Origin: JALORV01 sp963769745
GTDB lineage: Bacteria > Pseudomonadota > Gammaproteobacteria > Burkholderiales > Burkholderiaceae_F
Direction: 5' to 3'
Length of the DNA: 64,000 bases
NCBI GenBank assembly: GCA_963769745.1
Contig: CAVYNB010000026.1
Coordinates: forward strand, 1-64,000
The notes beneath the pieces are model-generated. The model ran no database searches, was not told where the DNA came from, and worked only from the letters and a program-made list of their open reading frames with translations. Each line of letters starts with the position of its first letter. Position 1 is the stretch's first letter. Both the position numbers and the translations under genes were made by a program. Below, piece by piece: positions 38,077 to 47,009 of this stretch.

Positions 38077-39321
38077 ATGCAGAGCCTGCAGAGCGCATTC
38101 GGCCTGGTTGTGATGCTGGCCGTGGCCTGGATCGTGTCCGAGCAGCGCCGGTTGATCCCGTGGCGAATCATCGTCAGTGGCCTGCTGCTGGCGTTCGCGC
38201 TCGCGGCCGCGCTGCTCAAGATTCCTGTGCTTGCGGCAGCCCTGGCGAGCCTGAATTCCGCGCTCGCTGTCTTCGAGCAGGCGCTGCAGGCCGGAACGGG
38301 CTTCGTCTTTGGGTATCTGGGGGGCGCCGAGCCACCGTTTGCGGTGACGCAGGCGAGCTCGAACTTCGTGCTGGCCTTTCGCGCACTGCCTCTGGTGCTG
38401 CTGGTGGCGGCGCTGTCGGCGCTGCTGTTTCACTGGGGCGTGCTGCCGTTGCTGGTCCGTGCCTTTGCCTGGCTGCTGCAACGGACCATGGGCATCGGAG
38501 GATCCGTAGGAGTTTCAGCCGCAGCGAACGTCTTCGTTGGCATGGTCGAAGCTCCTCTGGTGATCGCGCCCTACCTGGGCCGCCTCTCGCGTGGCGAGCT
38601 CTTCATCGTGATGAACTGCGGCATGGCCACCATTGCCGGCACGGTGCTCGTGCTCTATGCGACGTTGCTGAATCCGGTGGTTCCGAATGTGTTCGGCCAC
38701 CTGCTGGTCGCGTCGATCGTTGCCACTCCCATGGCCATCGTCGTCGCGGCGATCATGGTGCCGCCACGGCTGACCGACGATGCCCGCGTAACGCTGCGGC
38801 GCGAGGACGCCAACGCCGTCGCCGCGCTGACACGGGGAACGCTCGAGGGACTGCAACTGTTGCTGAACATCGTTGCCATGCTGGTCGTGTTCGTCGCGCT
38901 CGTGGCACTGGCCAATGCGCTGCTCGGTGCATTGCCGGACTTCCAGGGCGCGCCGCTGACGCTCGAACGCGTGTTCGGGTGGCTCTTTGCGCCGCTGGCA
39001 TGGCTCATCGGCGTACCCGCCTCCGAGGCGATGACCGCGGGTGCCCTTCTCGGCAAGAAGACCGTGCTGAACGAGCTCATTGCGTATGTCGACATGGCTC
39101 GGCTGCCGGCCGATGCATTGTCCGAGCGCAGCCGCCTGCTGCTCACCTACGCCTTGTGCGGGTTCGCGAACTTCGGCAGCCTCGGCATCATGCTCGGCGG
39201 CCTGTCGGCGCTGCTGCCGGCGGAACGACGCGCCGAACTGGCCGAACTCGGCTTGAAGTCGATCTTCGCCGGACTCCTGGCGACCTGTCTGACCGCCGCG
39301 ATCGTCGGCATACTGAACTGA
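38077..39321 (+). CDS. Concentrative nucleoside transporter (NupC/CNT family)
   Basis: This inner-membrane ion-coupled nucleoside importer has 414 residues and about nine hydrophobic helices. Family motifs are GFVFGYLGG, FVGMVEAPLVIAPYL, GALLGKKTVLNELIAY and the C-terminal CGFANFGSLGIMLGGLSAL. Substrate specificity is not visible. Its stop overlaps the start of the next GNAT gene by 1 bp. Confidence 0.92.
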   Translation: MQSLQSAFGLVVMLAVAWIVSEQRRLIPWRIIVSGLLLAFALAAALLKIPVLAAALASLNSALAVFEQALQAGTGFVFGYLGGAEPPFAVTQASSNFVLAFRALPLVLLVAALSALLFHWGVLPLLVRAFAWLLQRTMGIGGSVGVSAAANVFVGMVEAPLVIAPYLGRLSRGELFIVMNCGMATIAGTVLVLYATLLNPVVPNVFGHLLVASIVATPMAIVVAAIMVPPRLTDDARVTLRREDANAVAALTRGTLEGLQLLLNIVAMLVVFVALVALANALLGALPDFQGAPLTLERVFGWLFAPLAWLIGVPASEAMTAGALLGKKTVLNELIAYVDMARLPADALSERSRLLLTYALCGFANFGSLGIMLGGLSALLPAERRAELAELGLKSIFAGLLATCLTAAIVGILN

Positions 39322-39867
39322 TGGACATCATTGTCTTGCGTGGCGAGCGGGTCCTCCTGCGTGGCTGGGAGCCGCGTGATGCGGAGCCATTCGCAGCAAT
39401 GAACGGCGACCCGGTCGTGATGGAGCATTTCACGTCTCCCCTCACGCGCGGTCGACAGCAACGCGATGATGGAACGATTGCAGCAGGGACTCGAGAGCCG
39501 GGGATGGGGAGCATGGTGTCTCGACATCGACGGGACCTGCGTCGGTTTCGTCGGACTTACTCCGGTGTCATTCGAGGCGCCCTTCACTCCCTGCGTTGAA
39601 ATCGGCTGGCGCGTGGCCGCGGCTTACTGGGGCAAGGGCTACGCCACCGAGGCCGCCCGCCTGGCGGTCGGCCTCGGCTTCAGTACGGCCGGACTGGATG
39701 AGATCGTCTCGTTCACGGCGGTGGCGAACTGGCGTTCGCGCCGGGTAATGGAGCGGCTGGGCATGCGACGTCGCGCAAGTGAGGACTTTGATCATCCGCG
39801 GGTTCCCCTCGGACACCCATTGCGGCGCCACGTCCTCTATCGACTCTCCGCGCGCGACTTCAAGTGA
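39321..39867 (+). CDS. GNAT acetyltransferase, RimJ/RimL type (apparent frameshift)
   Basis: This GNAT-fold N-acetyltransferase is of the kind that modifies protein N-termini or small molecules. The N-terminal part (VLRGERVLLRGWEPRDAEPF) and the C-terminal part (YWGKGYATEAARLAVGLG acetyl-CoA loop, then NWRSRRVMERLGM) lie in different frames; an extra G at about 39448-39451 is implied. Repaired length is about 181 residues, typical. It is coupled to the transporter gene. The substrate is unknown. Confidence 0.82.
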
Positions 39868-39924
39868 TTTCTCAGGTCGTGTCGGCAGCAGGCCGTCTCT
39901 TTGTTCATTCAATCTGAACGTCCT

Positions 39925-40710
39925 CTAAGTTACTTTAGATATATGACGTAACACATTGAATAAACGATAGAAATTGTCTGTCGTTGCAGCTGCTATCTCG
40001 GTAACCTCCCGTCCATGAAGCACGGCCAGCTTCTCCGCAACATGCGGCACGTAGGACGGTTCGTTGGTTCGGCCGCGATGCGGGACCGGCGCCAGATACG
40101 GCGCGTCGGTCTCGATCAGCAGACGGTCCAGCGGCACTCCAGCCGCCGCTGCCTGCAGCTCCTTCGCGTTCTTGAAGGTGACGATGCCCGAGAACGAGAT
40201 ATGGAAGCCCAGGTCCATGGCCTGGCGCGCGACTTCGGCCGTTTCGGTGAAGCAGTGCATGACGCCGCCCACCCGATCGGCGCCTTCTTCCCGCATCAGT
40301 CGCAGCGTGTCCGCGGCGGCCGCGCGCGTATGGATGATCAGCGGCTTGCCGCAGGCCCGTGCCGCCCGAATGTGGACCCGGAAGCGCTCGCGCTGCCAGT
40401 CCAGCGGCTCGGGCAATCGGTAGTAGTCGAGCCCGGTTTCCCCGATGGCGACCACTTTCGGATCGTCGGCGAGCTCGAGGAGGCGATCCACCGTGGGCTC
40501 GGGTGCGCCCGTGGTGTCCGGATGCACGCCTACGGAGGCGACGAGGTTGTCAGTCGATCGCGCGATAGCCAGCACACGAGGAAACTCCTCGAGCGTCGTG
40601 CAGACGTTGAGAGCCGCCTCGACCTGGGCGGCCTTCATGCGTTCCAGGATGCCTGCAAGATCGCCGGCGAGTTCCGGAAACGACAGGTGGCAGTGGGAGT
40701 CGACGAACAT
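39925..40710 (-). CDS. tatD: TatD family metal-dependent DNase
   Basis: This 261-residue TIM-barrel hydrolase has metal ligands in DSHCHLSFPEL, GETGLDYYR, IIHTRAA, HCFTETAEV and ETDAPYLAP. It is the YcfH/YabD type usually encoded next to holB, tmk and the PilZ gene, as here. Family knowledge: it removes damaged 3' ends of DNA. Confidence 0.94.
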   Translation of the reverse strand: MFVDSHCHLSFPELAGDLAGILERMKAAQVEAALNVCTTLEEFPRVLAIARSTDNLVASVGVHPDTTGAPEPTVDRLLELADDPKVVAIGETGLDYYRLPEPLDWQRERFRVHIRAARACGKPLIIHTRAAAADTLRLMREEGADRVGGVMHCFTETAEVARQAMDLGFHISFSGIVTFKNAKELQAAAAGVPLDRLLIETDAPYLAPVPHRGRTNEPSYVPHVAEKLAVLHGREVTEIAAATTDNFYRLFNVLRHISKVT

Positions 40711-40753
40711 GAAGATACCTCCGCCCGCTCGGACGGCGGCAGCGGGGCGAAGA

Positions 40754-41137
40754 CTACAGAGTGTGGGTCGGACGCGCCGACTTCAACGCCGCGCCGAGGG
40801 CGTCTTCAATCCGCTTGCGCGCGGTCAGGCCCGACTCGTCAGGCGGAAAGTGCACACCGATGCCCGGTGTCTTGTTGCCGCCCGCCGCGGGACTGATCCA
40901 GACGACCTTGCCGGCGACCGGAATGCGGGTCGAGTCGTCGAGCAGCGTCAGGATCAGGTACACGTCGTCACCCAGCTGGTACGGACGCGTGGTGGGCACG
41001 AAGATGCCGCCGTTTTTCAGGTACGGCATGTACGCAGCGTAGAGGGCGGCCTTTTCCTTGATCGACAGGGACAGCACCGCGGGTCGCGCACCCGCCTGTT
41101 GCCCGTTGGCTGCCGACTTCGCCGCTGCATCGTTCAT
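40754..41137 (-). CDS. PilZ domain protein
   Basis: This 127-residue protein is close to the type IV pilus protein PilZ. It contains FVPTTRPYQLGDDVYLILTL, GKVVWISPAAGGNKTPGIGV and HFPPDESG. It lacks the N-terminal R-x-x-x-R c-di-GMP motif, as in true PilZ. It is encoded between holB and tatD, the conserved site of pilZ in many proteobacteria. It probably acts in pilus assembly. Confidence 0.9.
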   Translation of the reverse strand: MNDAAAKSAANGQQAGARPAVLSLSIKEKAALYAAYMPYLKNGGIFVPTTRPYQLGDDVYLILTLLDDSTRIPVAGKVVWISPAAGGNKTPGIGVHFPPDESGLTARKRIEDALGAALKSARPTHTL

Positions 41138-41159
41138 CAGGCCTTGTATCCCTTGTTGC

Positions 41160-42218
41160 TCACTGCGCCGGACGGACCGCGTCCAGATAGCTGATCAGCG
41201 CGCTCTCAACCACCAACCGCGCGTTGAGCGGGTGCTCGGCTGTGGCTTGCGCATCGTCCAGCCGACCGAGCCAGGCAAGCAGCCGTTCCGGCTCGCAGGC
41301 ACGGGCGACCGACGCGATCGCTCGCTGATGCCTCGGATGATAGCGAACGCGTCCTGCCGCCCTTTCCGCCAATAAGTCCCATCCCCAGCACTGAAACAGA
41401 CGGATCGCCGCAGGAACCGGTATGTCTTTCGGCACCGCGGACGCCACCTCCGCCAGACTCAGGTGCCCGCCCCGGGTCAGCAGGTCCAGCAGGCGCGCCT
41501 TCAATTCGGGCGCCAGCCTGCGCGCATCCTCATCGACGACCTCCAGACCGACGGGTGCACCGCCTGCTTCGGCCAGTTTTGCCTCGGCATCTTCGACACC
41601 CTGTGTTCGCAGCCAGGTCAGCGCCACGTCCGTCCCCGGTACCGGCGCACGCAGCAGGACGCAGCGGGAACGCACCGTCGGCAGTACAGCATCGAGCTCG
41701 TCCGTCACCGCGATGAAAACAGCGCCGGGCGGAGGCTCCTCCAGCAGTTTCAGTAGTGCGTTCGCGGCCGGACCGTTCAGCGCCTCGGCAGGCGCCAGGA
41801 TGACGACGCGCCGCCCGCCGCGGTGCGCCGCCAGGGCGAGGAACTCTCCGATGGCCCGCACCTGGTCGATGAGAATGGCGCGGCTCGGCTTGCTGGTTTT
41901 CGACGGACTGGCGATTGCGCCGTCGTCCTGCTCAGCGTCGAGGTCGTCGCGCATCGGCTGGTCGACCTCCGGCACCAGCCAGCGCAGGTCCGGATGATTG
42001 TCGGCTGCCAGCAACTGGCATCCGGAACACTGTCCGCACGCCAGCGCCTGCCCTTCCGGCGCTTCGCATAGAAGCGACTGCGCCAGCGCATGCGCGAAGT
42101 GCCGCTTGCCGATGCCGCGGGCGCCATGCAGCAGCAACGCGTGCGGCATGCGCTCGCGCCCGGCGGCGACCTGCTGCCAGAGTGCGCCCTGCCAGGGCAG
42201 TGGCGTCAACCGTTCCAT
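41160..42218 (-). CDS. holB: DNA polymerase III delta' subunit
   Basis: This clamp-loader subunit has 352 residues. The Walker A-like loop is GARGIGKRHFAHALA, the zinc-binding Cys group is CEAPEGQALACGQCSGCQLL, and RVVILAPAEALNGPAANALL with LLEEPPPGAVF are AAA+ sensors. Its start overlaps tmk by 13 bp, so the two genes are coupled. Confidence 0.95.
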   Translation of the reverse strand: MERLTPLPWQGALWQQVAAGRERMPHALLLHGARGIGKRHFAHALAQSLLCEAPEGQALACGQCSGCQLLAADNHPDLRWLVPEVDQPMRDDLDAEQDDGAIASPSKTSKPSRAILIDQVRAIGEFLALAAHRGGRRVVILAPAEALNGPAANALLKLLEEPPPGAVFIAVTDELDAVLPTVRSRCVLLRAPVPGTDVALTWLRTQGVEDAEAKLAEAGGAPVGLEVVDEDARRLAPELKARLLDLLTRGGHLSLAEVASAVPKDIPVPAAIRLFQCWGWDLLAERAAGRVRYHPRHQRAIASVARACEPERLLAWLGRLDDAQATAEHPLNARLVVESALISYLDAVRPAQ

Positions 42219-42823
42219 CGCTCCGCCAGTTCGATCAGTTGCAGGCGCAGTTCGTCGGGTGGGCGCGTACCGTCGATGACATAGAAACGGGCTGGATCGG
42301 ACGCCGCGCGCGCGAGATAGGCACTGCGGACCGCGGCGAAGAACTGGACATCCTCCGATTCGAAGCGGTCCGCTGCGCGGGCCCGCGACAGTCGTAGGGC
42401 AGCGACCTCCGGCGGAACGTCGAAGAGCAGCGTCAGGTCCGGCTGCAGGTCGTCGTGCACCCAGTGTTCGAGCACAGCGATGCGCTCCTCGGCCACGCCC
42501 CGTCCACCCGACTGGTAGGCATAAGTGGCGTCGGTGAAACGATCACACAGGACCCAGTGCCCGACCGCCAGTGCCGGCCGGATGACACGGTCGAGGTGCT
42601 CGGCGCGCGCGGCGAACAGCAGCAGCGTCTCGGTCTCGGCGGTCATGCGCTCGTTGAGGATCAGCTCGCGCAGCGCTTCGCCGAGCGAGGTGCCGCCCGG
42701 TTCGCGTGTCAGCACGAGATGCAGACCCCGCGCGCGCAGCGCCGCGGCGACCGCGTCGATCTGCGTGCTCTTGCCGGCGCCGTCGATGCCTTCGACGGTG
42801 ATGAAGCGCCCGCGCTCGGTCAT
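42206..42823 (-). CDS. tmk: Thymidylate kinase
   Basis: It phosphorylates dTMP to dTDP. The P-loop is VEGIDGAGKSTQID, followed by TREPGGTSLGEALREL and CDRFTDATYAYQSGGRG. It has 205 residues. It overlaps mltG by 4 bp and holB by 13 bp. Confidence 0.97.
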   Translation of the reverse strand: MTERGRFITVEGIDGAGKSTQIDAVAAALRARGLHLVLTREPGGTSLGEALRELILNERMTAETETLLLFAARAEHLDRVIRPALAVGHWVLCDRFTDATYAYQSGGRGVAEERIAVLEHWVHDDLQPDLTLLFDVPPEVAALRLSRARAADRFESEDVQFFAAVRSAYLARAASDPARFYVIDGTRPPDELRLQLIELAERWNG

Positions 42824-43866
42824 CGGCCGATGCCCCGCTGATACTTGTCGACCGCACGATTGTGCGCGTCCAGCGACGTCGAGAACTGGGACGTCCCGTC
42901 ACCGCGCGCGACAAAGTACAGTGCATCGGTCGCTGCGGGCTTCAGCGCGGCATCGATCGCCGCGCGCCCGGGCAGTGCAATCGGTGTCGGCGGCAGGCCC
43001 GCACGCATATAGGAGTTATAGGGGCCGTCGGTCACGAGATCGCGCTTGCGCAGATTGCCGTCGAAGCGCTCGCCCAGGCCGTAGATGACCGTTGGATCGG
43101 TCTGCAGCAGCATGCCGCGCTTGAGCCGGTTGACGAAGACCCCCCCGATCATCGAGCGTTCTCCCGGCTGTCCGGTCTCCTTCTCGATGATCGAGGCCAT
43201 GATCAGCGCCTCATAGGGCGAACGGTAAGGCAGGTCCGCGGCCCGCGAGTCCCACGCCTCCTGCAGTGCAGCCATCTGCGCGCGATATGCCTGTCGCCAG
43301 ACGTCGAGATCGCTGCTGCCGGGATCGTAGAGATACGTGTCCGGAGCGAACAGACCTTCCGGGTGCGGCTCGGCTGCGCCGATCGCCTGCAGCAGTTGGG
43401 CCGGGGTCATGTTCGCGCTGTCCTGCCGCAGGTCCGCAGAGGCCGCGAGCACCGTGCGCATTTCGCCGAAGGTGATGCCCTCGACGATGGTGAGTCGTTC
43501 CCGCAGGACCTCTCCTGCGCGCAGCTTGGCCATCAGTTGCGCCATCGTGGTACCACGTGCGATCGAGTACCGGCCCGCCCGCAGTGCCTGCGCCGTGTCG
43601 GTCGCGCGTGCCAGCGCAGCGAAGGCAAGTTCGTTGACCTCGATGCCGGCCGCGCGCGCCGCCTGAGCCACGCCGCGAGCGCTCGTGCCTGGCTTGACGC
43701 GGAACTCGACCGCGTCGGCGCTCATCGGCAGCGGTCGTTCATTGACGTACCAGCGCGCGCCGAGCGCCGCCGCAGCGCCCAGCACGAACACCACCACTGC
43801 AGCAAGGGTCAGCGCCCGTGTGCGCGAAGATTTCGCCATTCCATGAGACATTGCGACGAACGACAC
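42820..43866 (-). CDS. mltG: Endolytic transglycosylase MltG
   Basis: This membrane-anchored lytic transglycosylase ends nascent glycan strands. One N-terminal membrane helix (about 18-40) is followed by a LysM-like and a YceG domain; the catalytic Glu is in MASIIEKETGQPGERSMIGG, followed by QTDPTVIYGLG. The frame has 348 residues; the later ATG (MAKSSRT) is an equally plausible start. Confidence 0.94.
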   Translation of the reverse strand: MSFVAMSHGMAKSSRTRALTLAAVVVFVLGAAAALGARWYVNERPLPMSADAVEFRVKPGTSARGVAQAARAAGIEVNELAFAALARATDTAQALRAGRYSIARGTTMAQLMAKLRAGEVLRERLTIVEGITFGEMRTVLAASADLRQDSANMTPAQLLQAIGAAEPHPEGLFAPDTYLYDPGSSDLDVWRQAYRAQMAALQEAWDSRAADLPYRSPYEALIMASIIEKETGQPGERSMIGGVFVNRLKRGMLLQTDPTVIYGLGERFDGNLRKRDLVTDGPYNSYMRAGLPPTPIALPGRAAIDAALKPAATDALYFVARGDGTSQFSTSLDAHNRAVDKYQRGIGR

Positions 43867-43905
43867 CTATGATAATCGGCATGCTGAATCTGCCTTCTTG
43901 AACCG

Positions 43906-44923
43906 ATGACGGACACTGTCGACACACCCAGCCGGCTTGGCGCCTTCGCAGCGTCGCACGCGGATCTCGCGGCGCTGCAGACGAGGACCTGTGCTGGCGC
44001 GGCTCGACGATCTTGGCTGCATAAGGGTCGAGGGACCCGATGCGATTGCGTTTCTGCAGTCGCAGCTGACCAACGACGTTGCACAACTCGGCCCCACGGC
44101 GCTGCAGTTGAATGCGTATTGCACGCCGAAGGGTCGCCTGCTCGCGACGTTTCATCAGTGGCGCGACGGCGAGGCCGTGTTGCTCCAGTTGCCGCGCGAG
44201 ATTCTGGTCCCGGTAATGAAGCGCCTGTCAATGTTCGTGCTCCGCTCCAAGGCCAGGCTGGTCGACGTCAGCTCCCAGCATGCCGCGTACGGCCTGATCG
44301 GGCCGCAGGCGGCCGACGCGCTGCGCGCTGCCGGACTGGATGTGCCGGATGCACCATGGACGTCGTCGCTCCACAACGGGATGCGCGCCAGCCGCATGCC
44401 GGCGGCCACGGCAACGGACGCGCGCTTCCTCCTCGATGTTCCCACCGGTGCGGTCTTGCCGCCTGCTCTCGCAGCCCTTCCTGCGGTGGCGGCGGCGGCA
44501 TGGTGGTGGAGCGAGATCGCGGCGGCGGTGCCGACCGTCTTCGCGGCGACCCAGGAGAGTTTCGTTCCGCAGATGATCAACTTCGAAGTTCTCGGTGGCG
44601 TGAATTTCAAGAAGGGCTGCTACCCCGGCCAGGAAATCGTGGCGCGCAGCCAGTACCTCGGCAAGCTCAAGCGCCGCATGCAGGTCGGGCACGCCGAGAC
44701 GACCGAGCCGCCAGCCGCAGGTGCAGATGTGTTCCATTCGGGCCAGCCCGAGCCCGTGGGCACCATCGTGATGTCGGCGCTCGCGCCACCTGGCGGCGTC
44801 GATCTGCTGTTCGAACTGCCCATCGATCGTCTCGAATCGGGCACGCTGCACCTCGATGCACGCGACGGCATCCGTATCGATGTGCGCGCGCTGCCCTATG
44901 CGCTCTTTGACCCGACCGCATGA
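43906..44923 (+). CDS. ygfZ: Folate-dependent Fe-S repair protein YgfZ (apparent frameshift)
   Basis: YgfZ is a tetrahydrofolate-binding protein needed for maturation or repair of Fe-S enzymes. The signature KKGCYPGQEIVARSQY lies in the middle. The N-terminus (TDTVDTPSRLGAFAASHADL) and the body, from LARLDDLGCIRVEGPDAIAF, are in different frames; an extra base at about 43981-43990 is implied. Repaired length is about 338. It is divergent from mltG. Confidence 0.9.
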
Positions 44924-44936
44924 ACGCCGCACGGCC

Positions 44937-44990
44937 GCTCCGAAGGCGTTCGCTCCCCCTCGGGGGGACGGCGCGCAGCGCCAAGGGGGC
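44937..44990 (+). repeat. 54-bp dispersed repeat, copy 1
   Basis: This element matches the minus-strand copy at 59048-59101 at 51 of 54 positions. It contains two short palindromes (CCCCCTCGGGGG and GGCGC-GCA-GCGCC) and ends AGGGGGC. The GGGGG lies 7 nt before the GTG start of the next gene, so the repeat supplies its Shine-Dalgarno. Confidence 0.85.
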
Positions 44991-44996
44991 CGCTAA

Positions 44997-45287
44997 GTGA
45001 GTACCGCGCACGAAAACTGGTACGTCTACTACCCGGCTCCGGCTGCGGCGGGATCGGTGTTGCCTCAGCTGCGCGCGATGCAGCAGCGCCTCGCCGATCG
45101 CAGCGGGGTGCGTGCGCGCCTCGAGGAGCGCGTCGGTCCTGGCGCGACCCCGACCTGGATGGAAGTCTATGAAGGCGTGAGCGATCCGGACGGGTTCGCG
45201 GCCACCCTGGCAGAGGCAGTCGGCGCCGGTGAGTGGACGCGGGAACTGGCGCAGGCGCGCCGCGTCGAACGATTCCGTTGCCTCTGA
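44997..45287 (+). CDS. DUF4936 family protein
   Basis: This 96-residue conserved betaproteobacterial protein has unknown function. Visible features are WYVYYPAPAAAGSVLPQLRAM and the conserved TWMEVYEGVSDPDGF; the fold is probably a small ferredoxin-like (ABM-type) domain. The GTG start at 44997 uses the GGGGG at the end of the dispersed repeat as its ribosome-binding site. It sits between ygfZ and the NRDE gene, in the same direction. Confidence 0.85.
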   Translation: MSTAHENWYVYYPAPAAAGSVLPQLRAMQQRLADRSGVRARLEERVGPGATPTWMEVYEGVSDPDGFAATLAEAVGAGEWTRELAQARRVERFRCL

Positions 45288-45291
45288 CACC

Positions 45292-46126
45292 ATGTGCCTG
45301 ATCGTCTTCGCCTGGCATGCGCATCCCGACTACCCGCTGATTTCGGTGGGCAACCGGGACGAGTTCTATACGCGCAGGACGCGGCCGGCGTCGTGGTGGG
45401 GGCAGGCAGTATCACTGCTGGCCGGGCAGGACGAGGAAGCCGGCGGGACGTGGTTTGGAATCACGCGACGCGGACGCCTGGCGGCGCTGACCAACGTGCG
45501 TTCGCCGAGCGAGCGCAACCCGCATGCGCCGTCGCGCGGCGCGCTGGTGCTGGCCGCCTTGCAGGCTCCCGAGCGTATTGATCAGTGGATCGATCGTCAT
45601 GCGCATCGGACGCCGGCCTTCAACGGATTCAACCTGCTGGCCGGCGACATCATGCCGACCGGTCGCGATGCCGCCGGTTCGCTGCACTACTACAGCAATC
45701 GTCTCGACGTGCCGGCCCAGCCATTGGCGCCCGGCGTCTACGGACTGTCGAACGCTTTTCTCGACACGCCATGGCCGAAAGTGACGCGTGCGGTCACGCA
45801 GTTTGCCTGTTCGGTCGCCAATCGCGTCAGCGTCGATGACCTGTTGTCGCTGATGGCCGATCGGGAACTGGCGCGCGAATCCGATCTGCCCTCAACCGGC
45901 GTGCCACTCGACTGGGAACGTGCGCTTTCGGCCATCCAGATACGGGCCAATGGCTACGGTACGCGCGCAACGACCGCGGTGACCGTGCGCGCCGACGGAC
46001 TGGTCACCTTCTTCGAACGCAGCTTTCGATGCGGTCGATCCCGAGCGTTGGTCGGACCGTCACTTCGAGTTCATGATCGACACCGCTTCGCGTCCCGCGC
46101 GGCTCAAGGCACCCGACTCGAACTGA
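45292..46126 (+). CDS. NRDE (TANGO2-like) protein (apparent frameshift)
   Basis: This protein has the N-R-D-E motif near its start (ISVGNRDEFYTRRTRPASWW), a family related to eukaryotic TANGO2 and implicated in haem or redox metabolism. The initiating Met is followed by Cys2, a possible N-terminal nucleophile after Met removal. The last part (after FFERSF) is in another frame; an extra C at about 46024-46028 separates it from DAVDPERWSDRHFEFMI. Repaired length is about 277. It is convergent with the GNAT gene at 46142. Confidence 0.88.
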
Positions 46127-46141
46127 ACCGGCGGCCCGGCT

Positions 46142-46558
46142 CTACAGCGTGCGCTGCATGTCGACGTGGGGAATGCCCGCGTCGAGGTACTCGCCACTGA
46201 TGACCTCAAAGCCGTGCCGTTGATAGAACGGTATCGCGTGCGTCTGTGCGCTCAGGACAGTCGCGCGATGCCCTCGCCGACGCGCCTCTTCCATCAAGTA
46301 CGTGAGCAATGCACTGCCGGTACCTGCGCCGCGCGCGGTCGGCAGCACTGCCATGCGGCCGATGTGTCCATCCGGCAATAGACGTCCTGTCCCGACAGCG
46401 GTTGCTGCGTCGAACGCGACGGCGTGGACCGACTGCGGATCCCACGCGTCGATTTCCATGTCGGCCGGGACTTTCTGTTCGTCGACGAACACCGCATGCC
46501 GGATCGGTGCCGCCCACGCGCGCAGATCATCCCACCCGCCCAGCTCAACGCGCAGCAT
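46142..46558 (-). CDS. GNAT N-acetyltransferase (ElaA-like)
   Basis: This 138-residue GNAT acetyltransferase has VFVDEQKVPADMEIDAWD, IGRMAVLPTARGAGTGSALL (acetyl-CoA loop) and HAIPFYQRHGFEVISGEY. I chose the ATG at 46558, which overlaps the thioesterase gene by 14 bp, so it is coupled to it. The pattern resembles ElaA/YjcF-type enzymes. The substrate is unknown. Confidence 0.85.
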   Translation of the reverse strand: MLRVELGGWDDLRAWAAPIRHAVFVDEQKVPADMEIDAWDPQSVHAVAFDAATAVGTGRLLPDGHIGRMAVLPTARGAGTGSALLTYLMEEARRRGHRATVLSAQTHAIPFYQRHGFEVISGEYLDAGIPHVDMQRTL

Positions 46559-47009
46559 GCTCGTTCTTTTCCTCGGGCGGAGTCGTCTCGAACGCGCGCA
46601 CCTGCCGGCACAGGACGTCGGGCAACGCGAGCGGTGACTTGCTCGCCGCATCCGTGTTGACGTAGACGAGCTCGCCTGCAATGAGCGGCGTTGCGGTCTG
46701 CCCGCGCCGGTACATCTCGATTGTGAACAGCAGGCTCGTCGTGCCCAGCCGTGCCGTTCGTCCGCATATCTCGAGTTCGTCGTCGTAGCGGGCCGGGGCG
46801 TGATACTCGAGCGTGGCCTTGCGTACGAAGAGATCGGAGCCGACGGCAAGAAAGGCGGCGGGGTAGGTCATGCCGATCGCGCGCCAGTATTCGGTGACGC
46901 ACACGTCGCAATACGCCAGGTAGTGGCCGTTGAACACCACGCCCTGCAGGTCGACCTCCGCCCAGCGCACGCGCAGCGGCAGCCGGTGGCGGAAGTCGAC
47001 GTACGGCAC
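46545..47009 (-). CDS. 4HBT-type acyl-CoA thioesterase
   Basis: This 154-residue hot-dog thioesterase has the catalytic Asp region RWAEVDLQGVVFNGHYL (D-x-x-G-x-V-x-x-x-x-Y) typical of YbgC/4-hydroxybenzoyl-CoA thioesterases. The GTG at 47009 immediately follows and overlaps the M16 protease stop. It probably releases acids from CoA in the adjacent catabolic cluster; this is inference. Confidence 0.87.
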   Translation of the reverse strand: MPYVDFRHRLPLRVRWAEVDLQGVVFNGHYLAYCDVCVTEYWRAIGMTYPAAFLAVGSDLFVRKATLEYHAPARYDDELEICGRTARLGTTSLLFTIEMYRRGQTATPLIAGELVYVNTDAASKSPLALPDVLCRQVRAFETTPPEEKNEHAAR